From Flavobacteriaceae bacterium (GTDB lineage: Bacteria; Bacteroidota; Bacteroidia; Flavobacteriales; Flavobacteriaceae): a stretch of 64,000 nucleotides of DNA. Positions 55,494 through 64,000 of the stretch are shown here, piece by piece. The first letter of the stretch is position 1. Every line of letters starts with the position of its first letter. The position numbers and the translations under genes are program-made. The notes below the pieces were generated by a model. It saw only the letters and a list, made by a program, of their open reading frames with translations. It was not told the origin of the DNA and ran no database searches. The DNA lies in NCBI GenBank assembly GCA_026710085.1, contig JAPORT010000017.1, positions 1-64,000 on the forward strand, given 5' to 3'.

Positions 55494-56342
55494 TCAATAG
55501 CAAATTTCAATATTGTCAATCAATCGGATGGTATCAACATGTACAGCAATACAACCTCTGAATGATTGACCTTTTTGTGCTCTTGAAATGGGAATTAAAG
55601 TATTGGGCTCTACAATTTCAAAGTAATCCAATTTTAAATTGGGCAATCGATTGATTCTTTTGGTCACTTCCCTTTTTATGAGAGGAATAGGATGTGTTTT
55701 AATAACTTCTTTAGCATATAATAGGGATTGATAAATACTTTGAGATTGTTTTCTCAAGTCTTGGGATAATTTGATGTTTCGAGAACTCATGGCGAGTCCA
55801 TTAGATTCTCTAATGGTTGGGCAAGCGATAACTTGAGTCGTCCATCGAAGTTGTTGTTTGATGAAACGAATAATTTGGAGTTGTTGAAAGTCTTTTTCTC
55901 CCAAATACAACCTGGTCGGTTGGATGATGTCAATAAGGATCTCAACAATGGTCGCGACTCCTTGAAAGTGATGGGGTCTTGATGCTCCTTCCATGTACAG
56001 GTCCAATCCTTTGAAATCAAATGTTTTGGCAACGATTTGATTTCCATACAATTCTTTTGCAGTCGGTGTGAAAACGAGTAACTGATCAGCATAAGGGGTC
56101 AGTTTCAAAAGATCTTCTTCAATGACTTTGGGATAATGTTTTAAATCCTTAGAACTATTGAATTGAGTTGGATTCACAAATAAACTCACAACGACCCGAT
56201 CATTTTCAACGATTGATCGTTGGATTAAACTCAAATGTCCCTTATGGAGAGCTCCCATTGTTGGGACAAAACCTAAGTTTTTGGAATCCCTTTTTTTAAT
56301 TTCATTTTGGAGCTTTTCTCTCGATTCGATGGGATGAATCAT
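55494..56342 (-). CDS. panC: pantothenate synthetase
   Basis: 282 residues from MIHPIESREKLQNEI. The open frame extends 50 codons upstream, but that part overlaps the divergent gene's promoter region and is not conserved. ATP-binding motifs are VPTMGALHKGHLSLI and the KMSKS-like MSSRNIKLS; NPTQFN and YLGEKDFQQLQIIRF are also present. It joins pantoate and beta-alanine. In many relatives panD lies next to panC; here the following 160-base gap holds no panD. Confidence 0.95.
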   Translation of the reverse strand: MIHPIESREKLQNEIKKRDSKNLGFVPTMGALHKGHLSLIQRSIVENDRVVVSLFVNPTQFNSSKDLKHYPKVIEEDLLKLTPYADQLLVFTPTAKELYGNQIVAKTFDFKGLDLYMEGASRPHHFQGVATIVEILIDIIQPTRLYLGEKDFQQLQIIRFIKQQLRWTTQVIACPTIRESNGLAMSSRNIKLSQDLRKQSQSIYQSLLYAKEVIKTHPIPLIKREVTKRINRLPNLKLDYFEIVEPNTLIPISRAQKGQSFRGCIAVHVDTIRLIDNIEICY

Positions 56343-56416
56343 TATGTCAAAATTGAAAGCCAATTTACAATCCTCAGATAAAAAGTCCTGTTGTTTTTCT
56401 AATTTTGCAAATAGTA

Positions 56417-57241
56417 ATGTCTTCAAAAGCAAAGGTTTTAAAAGGGAAAAAAATATTGATTGTTTCATCAGATGTCGTCCCTTACATGCCACAATCTATT
56501 TCAGCGGTCAAGGCTTTTGAACTGGGTAAAAGCATCAATCAAGCCGGTGGCCAAACTAGAATATTCATTCCACGTTATGGCTCAATTAATGAAAGAAGAC
56601 ACCAACTTCATGAAGTCATCAGACTCTCGGGCATTAATTTAGTCATTAATAATTACGATTATCCTTTGTACATCAAAGTTGCCTCGATTCCTAAACTTCG
56701 AATGCAAGTTTACTTTATTGACAGTGATGACTACTTCAAACGCAAAGGATATTTAAAGGACTCGTCAGGAAAATATTTTCCTGATAATGATGAACGGATG
56801 ATTTTTTTTACCAAGGGAGTCATCGAAACGGTCAAAAAACTGAACTGGGTCCCCAATTATATTCACTTACACGGTTGGTTTACATCCCTATTTCCATTAT
56901 ACCTTAAAACCAAGTACAAAAATGATTTGCTATTCAAAAACAGTAAGATCATCAGTTCATTGTACCAAGATATTTTCCCCGGTCACTTGAATGAGCAATT
57001 CAATGAAAAACTCGAGTATGATGAGATTTCCAATATCGGTTTAAATCATTCCACTCCGATTGATGCCCTAAAGTTGTTATCTTTAGGGATTACCTATTCC
57101 GATGGAGTTGTCATTGCAGAACAAGACATCAGTCAAACGCTAATCAAACAGATAAAGTCGGGAAAAAAACCATTTTTATCTTCTGAAGAATCGAGGCAAG
57201 ACCAGCAAGTCATTGATTTTCTTGATCGCGAATTTTCTTAA
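56417..57241 (+). CDS. glycogen/starch synthase N-terminal-domain-like protein
   Basis: 274 residues with the N-terminal Rossmann half of GT5 glycogen synthase: GKKILIVSSDVVPYMPQSIS, then GGQTRIFIPRYGSINERRHQ and NYIHLHGWFTSLFPLYLK. It lacks the ADP-glucose-binding C-terminal half, as is usual for this short Bacteroidota gene next to panC. The basic N-terminal KTGG is not seen in its standard form. It probably is not a full glycogen synthase; its real role is unclear. A TTG four codons upstream is an alternative start. It is divergent from panC. Confidence 0.8.
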   Translation: MSSKAKVLKGKKILIVSSDVVPYMPQSISAVKAFELGKSINQAGGQTRIFIPRYGSINERRHQLHEVIRLSGINLVINNYDYPLYIKVASIPKLRMQVYFIDSDDYFKRKGYLKDSSGKYFPDNDERMIFFTKGVIETVKKLNWVPNYIHLHGWFTSLFPLYLKTKYKNDLLFKNSKIISSLYQDIFPGHLNEQFNEKLEYDEISNIGLNHSTPIDALKLLSLGITYSDGVVIAEQDISQTLIKQIKSGKKPFLSSEESRQDQQVIDFLDREFS

Positions 57242-57255
57242 GCCTTATGAAATAG

Positions 57256-59064
57256 GTGAAGCCATTCAATCGATTCATTTATTTTGTATTCTCGGTCATC
57301 TTTTTTTTGGGATGTGAAAGAGAATACCATCCAGTGGGAAAATCTCTTTTCGATGGTCAGAGATTTATTTCAGGAAAGCAGCGTTTTCCTGTCTATACCT
57401 ATCAGAAAAAAAATGTAGCCGTTCAATCTAATGGACTTCCAACAGCTCAACTTGGAAAATCAGATCATCCCATTTTTGGGAGAAACACCGCAAAAATCAT
57501 ATCTGCTTTAACAATTGCGAATAGCCCTCGTTTTGGTGATTTTCAACAACTTGCCGAAGATACACAGGATGATGTGATACAAGAAAATGAAAGGGTGACA
57601 CAAGTGTTTTTAGAACTCCCTTTTTTTACAAATCAACGAGATGCTGATAATGATGGAGTGATTGACTCTAGAGATGCTAATCCCAAGGATCCTAATAGCG
57701 ACTCAGATGGAGATGGAATTACTGACTTTATTGAGAGCCAAAGAAATACAAATCCTTTATCAGAAGATAGTGATGGTGACGGTATCAATGACAATCAAGA
57801 CACGGATAATGCTGCTTATGATACAGAAAACCAAGTCTATGCCATTGATTCAATTTATGGGAATCGGTTAGCAACGTTTAATTTAAAAATTCATGAACTC
57901 ACTTATTATCTCAATGAATTAGATCCGATCGATAATTTTGAATCACAAGAAATCTATTATACCAACCAAGATCTGTACAAACAAGGATTTGTTGGACAAT
58001 TATTAGCGGATCATCAAGTGACTTTAGATTTTGAGGAAATCAGAATAAACTATGAAGTAGATGATCCAAGTACAGAAGATATTGATGAAACGACAAGAGC
58101 GGAAACTCGTTTGTCTCCTAGAATACGAATCCCTTTAGACCCAACTTTTTTTCAAGATCAAATTTTATCAAAAGAGGGAGGCTTTGAATTAGAATCCAAT
58201 GGCAGGTTTCGAGAACATTTCAAGGGGATTATCATTCAACCTGATGTTGATTCTTTTACCGATGATCTTTACATGATTCTCGATATGAACAGAGCTCTCA
58301 TTCGAATCCATTATCAATATGACAAAATAGACGCTAATGATGCTTCTCAGACCACTGTTGAAAAATCACAATTGCTTATCAATGTCAATGGTTTGAGATT
58401 AAACATATTGGAAAACCAACCAATTGATGATCAAATCACAAAACGAGTGAATAGTTCGAAAGAGGGCAAACCTGCCGACAAAATATATATTCAGGGAGGA
58501 CAATTTCATGGAGCGTTGAGACTTTTTGAAAATCAGACAGATGATCAACTCAATCAAACACTCCAAGAATTAAGAGCTAATTTTTGGTTGATTAACGAAG
58601 CCAATATAGTATTTCATGTCGACCCATCAACCCCTAAAGAATCATTCTTAGCCAAAAGATTGTATCTCTATGACTACAATACGGGTATGCCATTGAGCGA
58701 TTATGGTGAGTTTCAAATCGATCAAAGCACCAATAATCCAGATATTGATAAAGAAAGATTTGGAGGTATTTTGGAGTTAGACGAACAAGACAATCCAGTG
58801 TTATTTAAATTTCGTATCACCGATCACATTTTTAATATTCTAAGAAATGATGCCCCAAATGTTGAATTAGGATTGGTAGCCACTTCAGATATCAATAATA
58901 TAGTCGTTAGTCAAGCACTACAATTAAATGGCCAAACACAACCCTTAGATTTTCCTCAGTCGGCCATCATTAACCCTTTGGGTGTTGTTTTAGTAGGTTC
59001 TAATCCTGAGAGTTCTTTGCAAAACAAAAAAGTAGAATTGGAAATCATTTACACCCAACCTTAG
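57256..59064 (+). CDS. DUF4270 lipoprotein with inserted calcium-binding TSP3-like repeats
   Basis: 602 residues. The signal peptide ends with a lipobox FFLGCERE, so it is a lipoprotein. The N- and C-terminal parts match DUF4270 (HPVGKSLFDGQRF; a late ITDHIFNILRND region and ending IINPLGVVLVGSN). Residues 128-187 hold three thrombospondin type-3-like repeats (DADNDGVIDSRDANPKDPN, DSDGDGITDF, DSDGDGINDNQDTDN) that bind calcium. The start is GTG at 57256; the nearby ATG is followed by a stop. It follows the glycogen-synthase-like gene by 14 bases, the usual neighbour. Confidence 0.82.
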   Translation: MKPFNRFIYFVFSVIFFLGCEREYHPVGKSLFDGQRFISGKQRFPVYTYQKKNVAVQSNGLPTAQLGKSDHPIFGRNTAKIISALTIANSPRFGDFQQLAEDTQDDVIQENERVTQVFLELPFFTNQRDADNDGVIDSRDANPKDPNSDSDGDGITDFIESQRNTNPLSEDSDGDGINDNQDTDNAAYDTENQVYAIDSIYGNRLATFNLKIHELTYYLNELDPIDNFESQEIYYTNQDLYKQGFVGQLLADHQVTLDFEEIRINYEVDDPSTEDIDETTRAETRLSPRIRIPLDPTFFQDQILSKEGGFELESNGRFREHFKGIIIQPDVDSFTDDLYMILDMNRALIRIHYQYDKIDANDASQTTVEKSQLLINVNGLRLNILENQPIDDQITKRVNSSKEGKPADKIYIQGGQFHGALRLFENQTDDQLNQTLQELRANFWLINEANIVFHVDPSTPKESFLAKRLYLYDYNTGMPLSDYGEFQIDQSTNNPDIDKERFGGILELDEQDNPVLFKFRITDHIFNILRNDAPNVELGLVATSDINNIVVSQALQLNGQTQPLDFPQSAIINPLGVVLVGSNPESSLQNKKVELEIIYTQP

Positions 59065-59200
59065 TTTGTTTTGTTCCTTTGAGATTTGGTCCCTAATTCA
59101 TTTATCAAGAAGACGTCGCATCAATCTATTGGTTCCAATTCAAGTAATTCATAAAACAATCATTAATCAAAATTGTAATTTTATTCTCAAGTTAAACAAG

Positions 59201-60379
59201 ATGTCTATGAGACGACACTATTTTCTAATTGCGATCCTATTCATAGGCATTTCATGCAGTAAAAAGAAAGATGAGGCCACAGTCGTTACGCCACCAGAAA
59301 ACCCAAGCCCTAATCCAACTGCAACCGATCAGAAAGAATCAACCCCCCAAAGTTATACACACCAGTTGGTCGTGGACGGCATTGATATTCCCTGGGGCCT
59401 GGCCTTTATTTCGGAAACGGAATTTTTAGTCACTGAAAAGTCAGGCACACTTTATTATGTTGAAAATGAAAAGAAATTCTCTATTGATGGTCTCCCATCC
59501 ATTTATCATGTTGGTCAGGGTGGGCTATTGGATATCGAAGTCGATCCGAATTTTTCTAAAAATCAACTCATTTATTTCACCCTTAGCTTCAGCCCGGAAA
59601 ATGAAAACGGAGGAAACACAGCGCTTTATTCCGCACAAATCGATTTAGAATCCAAGCAACTTTCCGATGTGAAACAACTTTTTAGAGGCAAAGAAAACAC
59701 AACAAGAGAGGTTCATTTTGGCTCTCGAATTATATTTGACCATGAAGGATATCTTTACTTAACTATTGGTGATCGAGGACAGAGAGATGTCAATCCCCAA
59801 AGCTTAAATCGGGATGGAGGTAAAGTTCATCGATTGAATCGGGATGGGTCGATCCCTAGTGACAATCCGTTTGTCAATCATGAAAATGCCAATCCTTCCA
59901 TATTCTCGTATGGTCATCGAAATCCTCAAGGGATGTTGTTAAATCCCTTAACAGATGACATATGGATTCATGAACATGGGCCTCGAGGTGGTGATGAAAT
60001 CAATATTATTGAAGCTGGAAAAAACTATGGCTGGCCAAAAATTACTTACGGAAAAAATTATAATGGTTCAACGATAACCAATTTAACTCACATGGATGGG
60101 ATGGAGCAGCCACTTCACCATTGGACGCCGTCTATTGCTCCCAGTGGATTTGAAATAGTCACTTCTGAAAGATATGGTCACTGGAAAAACCACTTTTTGG
60201 TGGGTTCCTTAAAGTTTTCATATCTCGAAAGATTGGTCATCGAAAACAATAAGGTCATCGCCACCCATAGGGAACTCAATAACATTGGGCGTGTTCGAAG
60301 TATTGAGCAAGGTTTGGATGGGTATATCTATGTTGGTGTAGAATCTTTGGGCGTTGTTCGAATAGTCCCAAAGGAATAG
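59201..60379 (+). CDS. PQQ-type glucose/sorbosone dehydrogenase lipoprotein
   Basis: About 392 residues from the ATG at 59201, the codon that begins the lipoprotein signal MSMRRHYFLIAILFIGISCS. The frame is open further upstream, but that part is not signal-like. The six-bladed beta-propeller of soluble aldose sugar dehydrogenases is shown by DIPWGLAFISETEFLVTEKS, GGLLDIEVDPNF, REVHFGSRIIFDHEGYLYLT, SYGHRNPQGMLLNP and EHGPRGGDEINIIEAGKNYG. It oxidises sugars in the periplasm or on the cell surface using PQQ. It follows the DUF4270 gene on the same strand. Confidence 0.9.
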   Translation: MSMRRHYFLIAILFIGISCSKKKDEATVVTPPENPSPNPTATDQKESTPQSYTHQLVVDGIDIPWGLAFISETEFLVTEKSGTLYYVENEKKFSIDGLPSIYHVGQGGLLDIEVDPNFSKNQLIYFTLSFSPENENGGNTALYSAQIDLESKQLSDVKQLFRGKENTTREVHFGSRIIFDHEGYLYLTIGDRGQRDVNPQSLNRDGGKVHRLNRDGSIPSDNPFVNHENANPSIFSYGHRNPQGMLLNPLTDDIWIHEHGPRGGDEINIIEAGKNYGWPKITYGKNYNGSTITNLTHMDGMEQPLHHWTPSIAPSGFEIVTSERYGHWKNHFLVGSLKFSYLERLVIENNKVIATHRELNNIGRVRSIEQGLDGYIYVGVESLGVVRIVPKE

Positions 60380-60481
60380 CTTTTATTTTTTTCTCGAAGC
60401 ATATTTCCACAGCTTTAAATCTATGCTGATTTTCGTTGCAGTAGGGAATGGAGCATTAGTGTTCAATAAGATGAGTTTATT

Positions 60482-60489
60482 TATATTTG
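60482..60489 (+). promoter_or_regulatory. -7 promoter box TATATTTG of the higB/higA-ImmA pair
   Basis: TATATTTG followed by C fits TAnnTTTG, 39 bases before the toxin ATG. Transcription should begin inside the palindrome that follows. Confidence 0.55.
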
Positions 60490-60495
60490 CAAAAT

Positions 60496-60516
60496 AATTA
60501 CCATTGTAAGGTAATT
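60496..60516 (+). promoter_or_regulatory. candidate HigA operator
   Basis: Perfect inverted repeat AATTACC-7-GGTAATT between the -7 box and the ATG, where it would cover the transcription start. Autorepression by the helix-turn-helix antitoxin is the normal logic for this module. The T-rich run after it means an attenuator is the alternative reading. Confidence 0.5.
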
Positions 60517-60527
60517 TATTTTTTTGA

Positions 60528-60860
60528 ATGAATATCAGTTATAAGAGAAAGAAACTTAAAAAGCAGTTGAGCAGTATTTATGAAATCAAAAAGAATTATG
60601 GAAACATGGCAAAAAGATTATCCAATAGAATAGATCAATTAAAAGTCGCTAAAAACCTAGATGTCATTCACCAATTTCCTGCAATGAATTGCCATAAGTT
60701 AGCAGGAGATCGTGAGGGAAAATGGGCTGTAAATGTTTCGAAAAATTATCGATTAATATTTGAACTCAACCATGATCCATTACCCGTATATGAAGATGGG
60801 ATTTTAGACACCAAATCTGTAACTGATATTTGTATCATAGAAGTTGTTGATTATCACTAA
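60528..60860 (+). CDS. higB: HigB-type RelE superfamily toxin
   Basis: 110 residues. The core is NCHKLAGDREGKWAVNVSKN followed by YRLIFELNHDP, the HigB/killer-protein signature, ending in DICIIEVVDYH. HigB toxins cut mRNA on ribosomes. It lies 12 bases before the antitoxin gene, in toxin-first order. Confidence 0.88.
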   Translation: MNISYKRKKLKKQLSSIYEIKKNYGNMAKRLSNRIDQLKVAKNLDVIHQFPAMNCHKLAGDREGKWAVNVSKNYRLIFELNHDPLPVYEDGILDTKSVTDICIIEVVDYH

Positions 60861-60872
60861 AAATATAAAAAT

Positions 60873-61970
60873 ATGAGCAAACTACAAGAGGAACTAGAAT
60901 TTCTTTCAAAACCAGGTGATGCTATTCGCGAAACAATTGAGTATATCAAAATGACCCAAGTTGAGCTCGCAAAAAGAATGGATAAAACACCAGCAAAAGT
61001 TAATGATCTGATAAGTGGCAAGGAACCCGTAACTCTATTAACCGCAGTTAAATTGGAAAGAGTGCTTGGAATTGATGCGGAGTTTTGGTTAAACATGGAA
61101 ACCTTCTACAGAAATAAATTAGAACGGTTAAACCGACAATTAAACTCAAAAAAGCTTATCCAGTGGCTAAAATTGCAGCCATTGAAAGAGTTAAAAAACC
61201 TCGGCTACTTAAAAACAGTAAGAATTGGGTCAGAAATGGTTGAAGAATGTTTTAAGTTTTATGGAGTTACGAATGACAAACAATGGAAAATGCTATACGC
61301 AAATCAGTATCGTTCCACCAATTTTAGAAAAAGTGAGGCCTACGATGTTTCTGTGGGAAGTATAGCCGCATTTTTGAGAATAGGAGAAATTGAAATGAGA
61401 AAGATGAATTTACAATCATTTGATCGAAAAAAATTTAAAGAGGTATTGAAAGAAGCCCAAAAATTGGTTAAAACACATCCCGAAGATTTTCCTAAAACTT
61501 TGAAAAAGCTTTGCTTTGATGCGGGAGTAGCACTTGTATACACGCCTAAATTTCCCAAAGCTCCCATTAGTGGAGTGGCTAGGTGGCTAGGTGGATCCCC
61601 TTTAATACAATTAACCGACCGATATCAATCCAATGATCAATTTTGGTTCACTTTTTTTCATGAAGCAGGTCACATATTACTTCACGGCAGGAAAAATGTA
61701 TTTATCGAAAAGTTTGGTAAAAAAAGCGTGGATTCAAAAAAAGAAATACAAGCCAATAATTTTGCAAAAAAATGGCTATTGCCAAGGGATATAAAAAAAG
61801 AACGGATAGGTAAAATCACAGCGGATGAAATATGTCGAGTTGCGCAAAAACACGACACTCATCCAGCGATTGTGCTGGGAAGACTTCAACATGATGGGAT
61901 TGTTCCTTATTCTTACGGGAACCATTCAAGGGTAAAAGTTGATTTGGATGAGTACATAACGAGGTATTAA
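60873..61970 (+). CDS. higA: HigA-type antitoxin fused to an ImmA/IrrE metallopeptidase
   Basis: 365 residues. Residues 20-75 are a HigA-like helix-turn-helix (MTQVELAKRMDKTPAKVNDL, LISGKEPVTLLTAVKLERVL). From about 180 an ImmA/IrrE (COG2856) zinc peptidase follows, with FTFFHEAGHILLHG (HExxH near residue 264) and the downstream glutamate in EIQANNFAKKWLLP. The peptidase half may cut the antitoxin or another repressor, giving a stress-triggered release; that is inferred from family precedent. It follows higB by 12 bases. Confidence 0.88.
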   Translation: MSKLQEELEFLSKPGDAIRETIEYIKMTQVELAKRMDKTPAKVNDLISGKEPVTLLTAVKLERVLGIDAEFWLNMETFYRNKLERLNRQLNSKKLIQWLKLQPLKELKNLGYLKTVRIGSEMVEECFKFYGVTNDKQWKMLYANQYRSTNFRKSEAYDVSVGSIAAFLRIGEIEMRKMNLQSFDRKKFKEVLKEAQKLVKTHPEDFPKTLKKLCFDAGVALVYTPKFPKAPISGVARWLGGSPLIQLTDRYQSNDQFWFTFFHEAGHILLHGRKNVFIEKFGKKSVDSKKEIQANNFAKKWLLPRDIKKERIGKITADEICRVAQKHDTHPAIVLGRLQHDGIVPYSYGNHSRVKVDLDEYITRY

Positions 61971-62130
61971 TCCTTTTAAGGGTTTGATCGTTTTAGGTTT
62001 GATTCACTCTAAGAATTGGTCTTTCTGACTTAGCGATAGATTCTGGCTATTGTTTGTAGGATACCGTCATTATGTCATAGCCCCAAAAACACACCATAGT
62101 AACTTATTCAACTTAAAAGTGGTTCAGGGA

Positions 62131-62505
62131 CTAAAGCTTCTGGTCGTACTTTTGTTGGAAAAAGAGAAAGTAGTTGTACAGCAAATAATTGACCTCATAT
62201 CCGTAATCGATTCCAAAATCATAATCAATTTGAAAACCGTACAAGTTGGTGTTGTAAAAACTCAAAACTCTTTGATTCCAGCTAGAAACAAAAATTCTGT
62301 TTTTGGCTTCGAGGTACTGTTGTGAATAAAAGTTTCTTGGTTTCGCATTGGTCAATATCCAACTATTGAAACCAACATCGATAATAATGATTTCATATTC
62401 AATTTCTTCATTGGCAATGCGTATGGTGTCTTTCGATTGTTCTAATTGAGCATTTGTCATCCAAGTAAAACAAACACAAAAAGTAAATACTAGAGTTCGA
62501 AGCAC
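62131..62505 (-). CDS. DUF6146 secreted protein
   Basis: 124 residues, starting with GTG. The signal peptide ends near WMTNAQ. The mature part carries the DUF6146 pattern (WILTNAKPRNFYSQQYLEAK, then IDYGYEVNYLLYNYFLFFQQ), typical of Flavobacteriia. Function unknown. Confidence 0.75.
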   Translation of the reverse strand: MLRTLVFTFCVCFTWMTNAQLEQSKDTIRIANEEIEYEIIIIDVGFNSWILTNAKPRNFYSQQYLEAKNRIFVSSWNQRVLSFYNTNLYGFQIDYDFGIDYGYEVNYLLYNYFLFFQQKYDQKL

Positions 62506-62630
62506 CGAAATAGAATTTTATTCGTGACGTATAAAGCTAAGTTTCTCACACGCAACATGTCAATAAACATATTCATTGGTTGGAAGATAACTTGGATTCG
62601 ATAATGGAAGAGGGAATATGATATCGGCAA

Positions 62631-63608
62631 CTAGGTGACTATAATCTTGTTTTTAGACTTGATGGCATCTGTAATTAACTGGGCATGAACTCTGGAATTT
62701 TCAATAAACCACTTGTTCGTTTTTAATCCCCCGCAAACCACACCGGCTAAAAAAACACCTTCAATATTGGATTCCATCGTTTTCGGATTATATTGAGGCG
62801 TTCGGTACTGGTCGTCATTGATTTTGATGGAAAGGGATTCTAAAAAATGATAGTTAGGTTTATAACCCGTCATCGCCAAAACAAAGTCATTTGGGATTTC
62901 TTTAATACCATCAGGCGTTTGAAAAATCAATGAATTGAGTTTGATTTCTAGTACGGTGGAATTAAAATGAGCAATGATTTCTTCTGTTTCAATGCGGTTG
63001 ACAATATCGGGGCGAACCCAATACTTGACATTTTCACCAATTTCAGACTCACGAATAATCATCGTCACTGATTTTGCTCCCTTCCGAAAGGTCTCTAACG
63101 CCACATCAACGGCAGAATTTGCAGAACCGATGACTGCAATGTCCATCGTATAAAATGGATGAGGCTCTTTATAGTAGTGGTGTACTTTAGACAAGTCTTC
63201 GCCAGGCACATTCAATAGATATGGGTAATCGTAAAACCCAGTGGCAATGACCACATTTTGGGTCTTATAATTCTGCTTTGAAGTATTGATGGTATAACCT
63301 CCATTGAGAGGAAGGATATGATTCACTTGTTCATACAAATGGAGACTTAAGTTCCAATTGGAAGCGACTCTACGATAGTATTCTAATGCTTCAAAACGAG
63401 TGGGTTTGGGATTATGAGAAATAAAAGGAACATCACCGATTTCCAAGCGATCTGAAGTAGAAAAAAAGGTCATGTTAAGTGGGTAATTGTATAATGAATT
63501 GACCAAACATCCTTTTTCAATGATGAGATAGGATAGTCCTTTTTTGGTCGCTTCAATACCACAGGCCATACCAATAGGCCCACCACCAATTACAATAACA
63601 TCATACAC
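62631..63608 (-). CDS. ypdA: YpdA-family bacillithiol-disulfide-reductase-like flavoprotein
   Basis: 325 residues. The N-terminal FAD site is VIGGGPIGMACGIEATKKG, the NADPH site is AVIGSANSAVDVALE, and a C-terminal GVFLAGVVCGG binds FAD again. There is no CxxC redox pair, which separates YpdA from thioredoxin reductase. In Firmicutes YpdA reduces bacillithiol disulfide; in Bacteroidota the partner thiol is less certain. The start is GTG at 63608, only four bases after a TATTTTTG box, so the mRNA may be leaderless. Confidence 0.88.
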   Translation of the reverse strand: MYDVIVIGGGPIGMACGIEATKKGLSYLIIEKGCLVNSLYNYPLNMTFFSTSDRLEIGDVPFISHNPKPTRFEALEYYRRVASNWNLSLHLYEQVNHILPLNGGYTINTSKQNYKTQNVVIATGFYDYPYLLNVPGEDLSKVHHYYKEPHPFYTMDIAVIGSANSAVDVALETFRKGAKSVTMIIRESEIGENVKYWVRPDIVNRIETEEIIAHFNSTVLEIKLNSLIFQTPDGIKEIPNDFVLAMTGYKPNYHFLESLSIKINDDQYRTPQYNPKTMESNIEGVFLAGVVCGGLKTNKWFIENSRVHAQLITDAIKSKNKIIVT

Positions 63609-63612
63609 AGTG

Positions 63613-63620
63613 CAAAAATA
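63613..63620 (-). promoter_or_regulatory. -7 box TATTTTTG giving a probably leaderless ypdA mRNA
   Basis: Matches TAnnTTTG on the minus strand; the box ends four bases before the GTG start, so transcription should begin at or next to that codon. Confidence 0.5.
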
Positions 63621-63663
63621 AAGTCAAACACTAAAATTGATTTCAATTTTAATTCTGACTTTT

Positions 63664-63852
63664 TTATACAAATAAAAGCCGTTGCCAGAACTTAAAATGT
63701 TCATTTTCAAGCGGGCCATTTACTGATAACCATTTATTGAGATCAACATCAGTAAGATCAAATACCTCTTGTTTTGATTGACTCACTACATGAAAATCAT
63801 CATCAAGAACTTGGTGTGTTGTGACTCTGTTCAAACGGAGAACACCAAGTGC
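63664..63852 (-). pseudogene. C-terminal gene fragment, unknown family
   Basis: An open frame of 62 codons without ATG, bounded upstream by TAA at 63853-63855. It reads like a genuine protein end (VLDDDFHVVSQSKQEVFDLT, DVDLNKWLSVNGPLEN, HFKFWQRLLFV-stop). In the last 100 bases another frame, LEEAPFPTDLKPPITGTPKE, runs in from outside the window. This is likely the broken or frameshifted end of a gene extending beyond base 64000. Confidence 0.4.
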
Positions 63853-64000
63853 TTATCAAATTTGCAAAACTTTGCATTCGTTGTTCATGCCTAGTTTTTT
63901 GGTGCGGTCGGAAACTTCTGCTTTACCAACTGGATTTTTTCTCTTTTGGTGTGCCTGTAATCGGAGGTTTCAGATCAGTTGGAAAGGGAGCTTCTTCTAA

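Noticed and set aside
1..64000. CRISPR arrays, rRNA and tRNA genes
   Set aside because: No regularly spaced direct repeats and no recognisable tRNA or rRNA signatures were seen by eye; a covariance-model search would be decisive for tRNAs.

Overview
The window is a low-GC chromosomal segment of a Bacteroidota bacterium, most likely a member of the Flavobacteriales. The evidence is gene content: SusC-like TonB receptors with N-terminal carboxypeptidase-regulatory domains, DUF4270 and DUF6146 proteins, a short glycogen-synthase-like gene beside panC, an ileS-dksA-lspA run, YpdA, TAnnTTTG-type -7 promoter boxes, and many GTG/TTG starts. No rRNA, tRNA or CRISPR array was recognised. Three decayed insertion sequences stand out because they look visibly richer in G+C than their surroundings.

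Layout. 0-6 kb is core metabolism and repair (2-hydroxyacid dehydrogenase, GNAT, uvrC, UDP-glucose dehydrogenase, 5-formyl-THF cyclo-ligase). 6.1-7.4 kb holds a decayed gene and a HEPN/MNT toxin-antitoxin pair whose nucleotidyltransferase has lost its catalytic motif. 7.8-11.4 kb is a large DUF2723 (TMEM260-like) membrane protein. 11.4-20.7 kb is a five-gene minus-strand defence operon: C5 cytosine methyltransferase, MutL/MORC-type ATPase, Z1 ATPase, DUF4420 PD-(D/E)XK nuclease and AIPR protein. This set matches the Mza (MutL-Z1-DUF-AIPR) system. 20.8-24.5 kb is a graveyard: a degenerate IS30 element with both inverted repeats, an ISL3 remnant and a Panacea/SocA-like antitoxin pseudogene. 24.5-32.7 kb carries a metallophosphoesterase, a beta-helix lipoprotein, a TonB receptor, a PiT phosphate transporter and a MORN-like secreted protein. 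33-36 kb has unknown genes including a ClpX-like AAA+ protein without the zinc domain. 36-39.5 kb is nrdA-nrdB. 39.8-40.4 kb is a RelE/Xre toxin-antitoxin pair. 40.9-46 kb is the ileS-dksA-(secreted protein)-lspA operon. 46.2-48 kb is another decayed mobile patch (serine recombinase and IS5-family remnants). 48.3-63.6 kb is mostly core: TonB receptor, recO, gdhA, radA, UPF0104, panC, glycogen-synthase-like, DUF4270, PQQ-type sugar dehydrogenase, then a higB/higA-ImmA pair, a DUF6146 protein and ypdA.

The main discovery is in the defence operon. The methyltransferase, its first gene, is interrupted by a run of nine cytosines (coding strand). With nine, translation stops three codons past the start of the run. 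With ten (or seven) the frame continues without a stop into the motif IX-X half, giving a normal 525-residue enzyme. This is the signature of homopolymer phase variation, here placed in the modification subunit of a multi-gene defence system. A second nine-G run with the same immediate flanks lies about 140 bases upstream of the gene.
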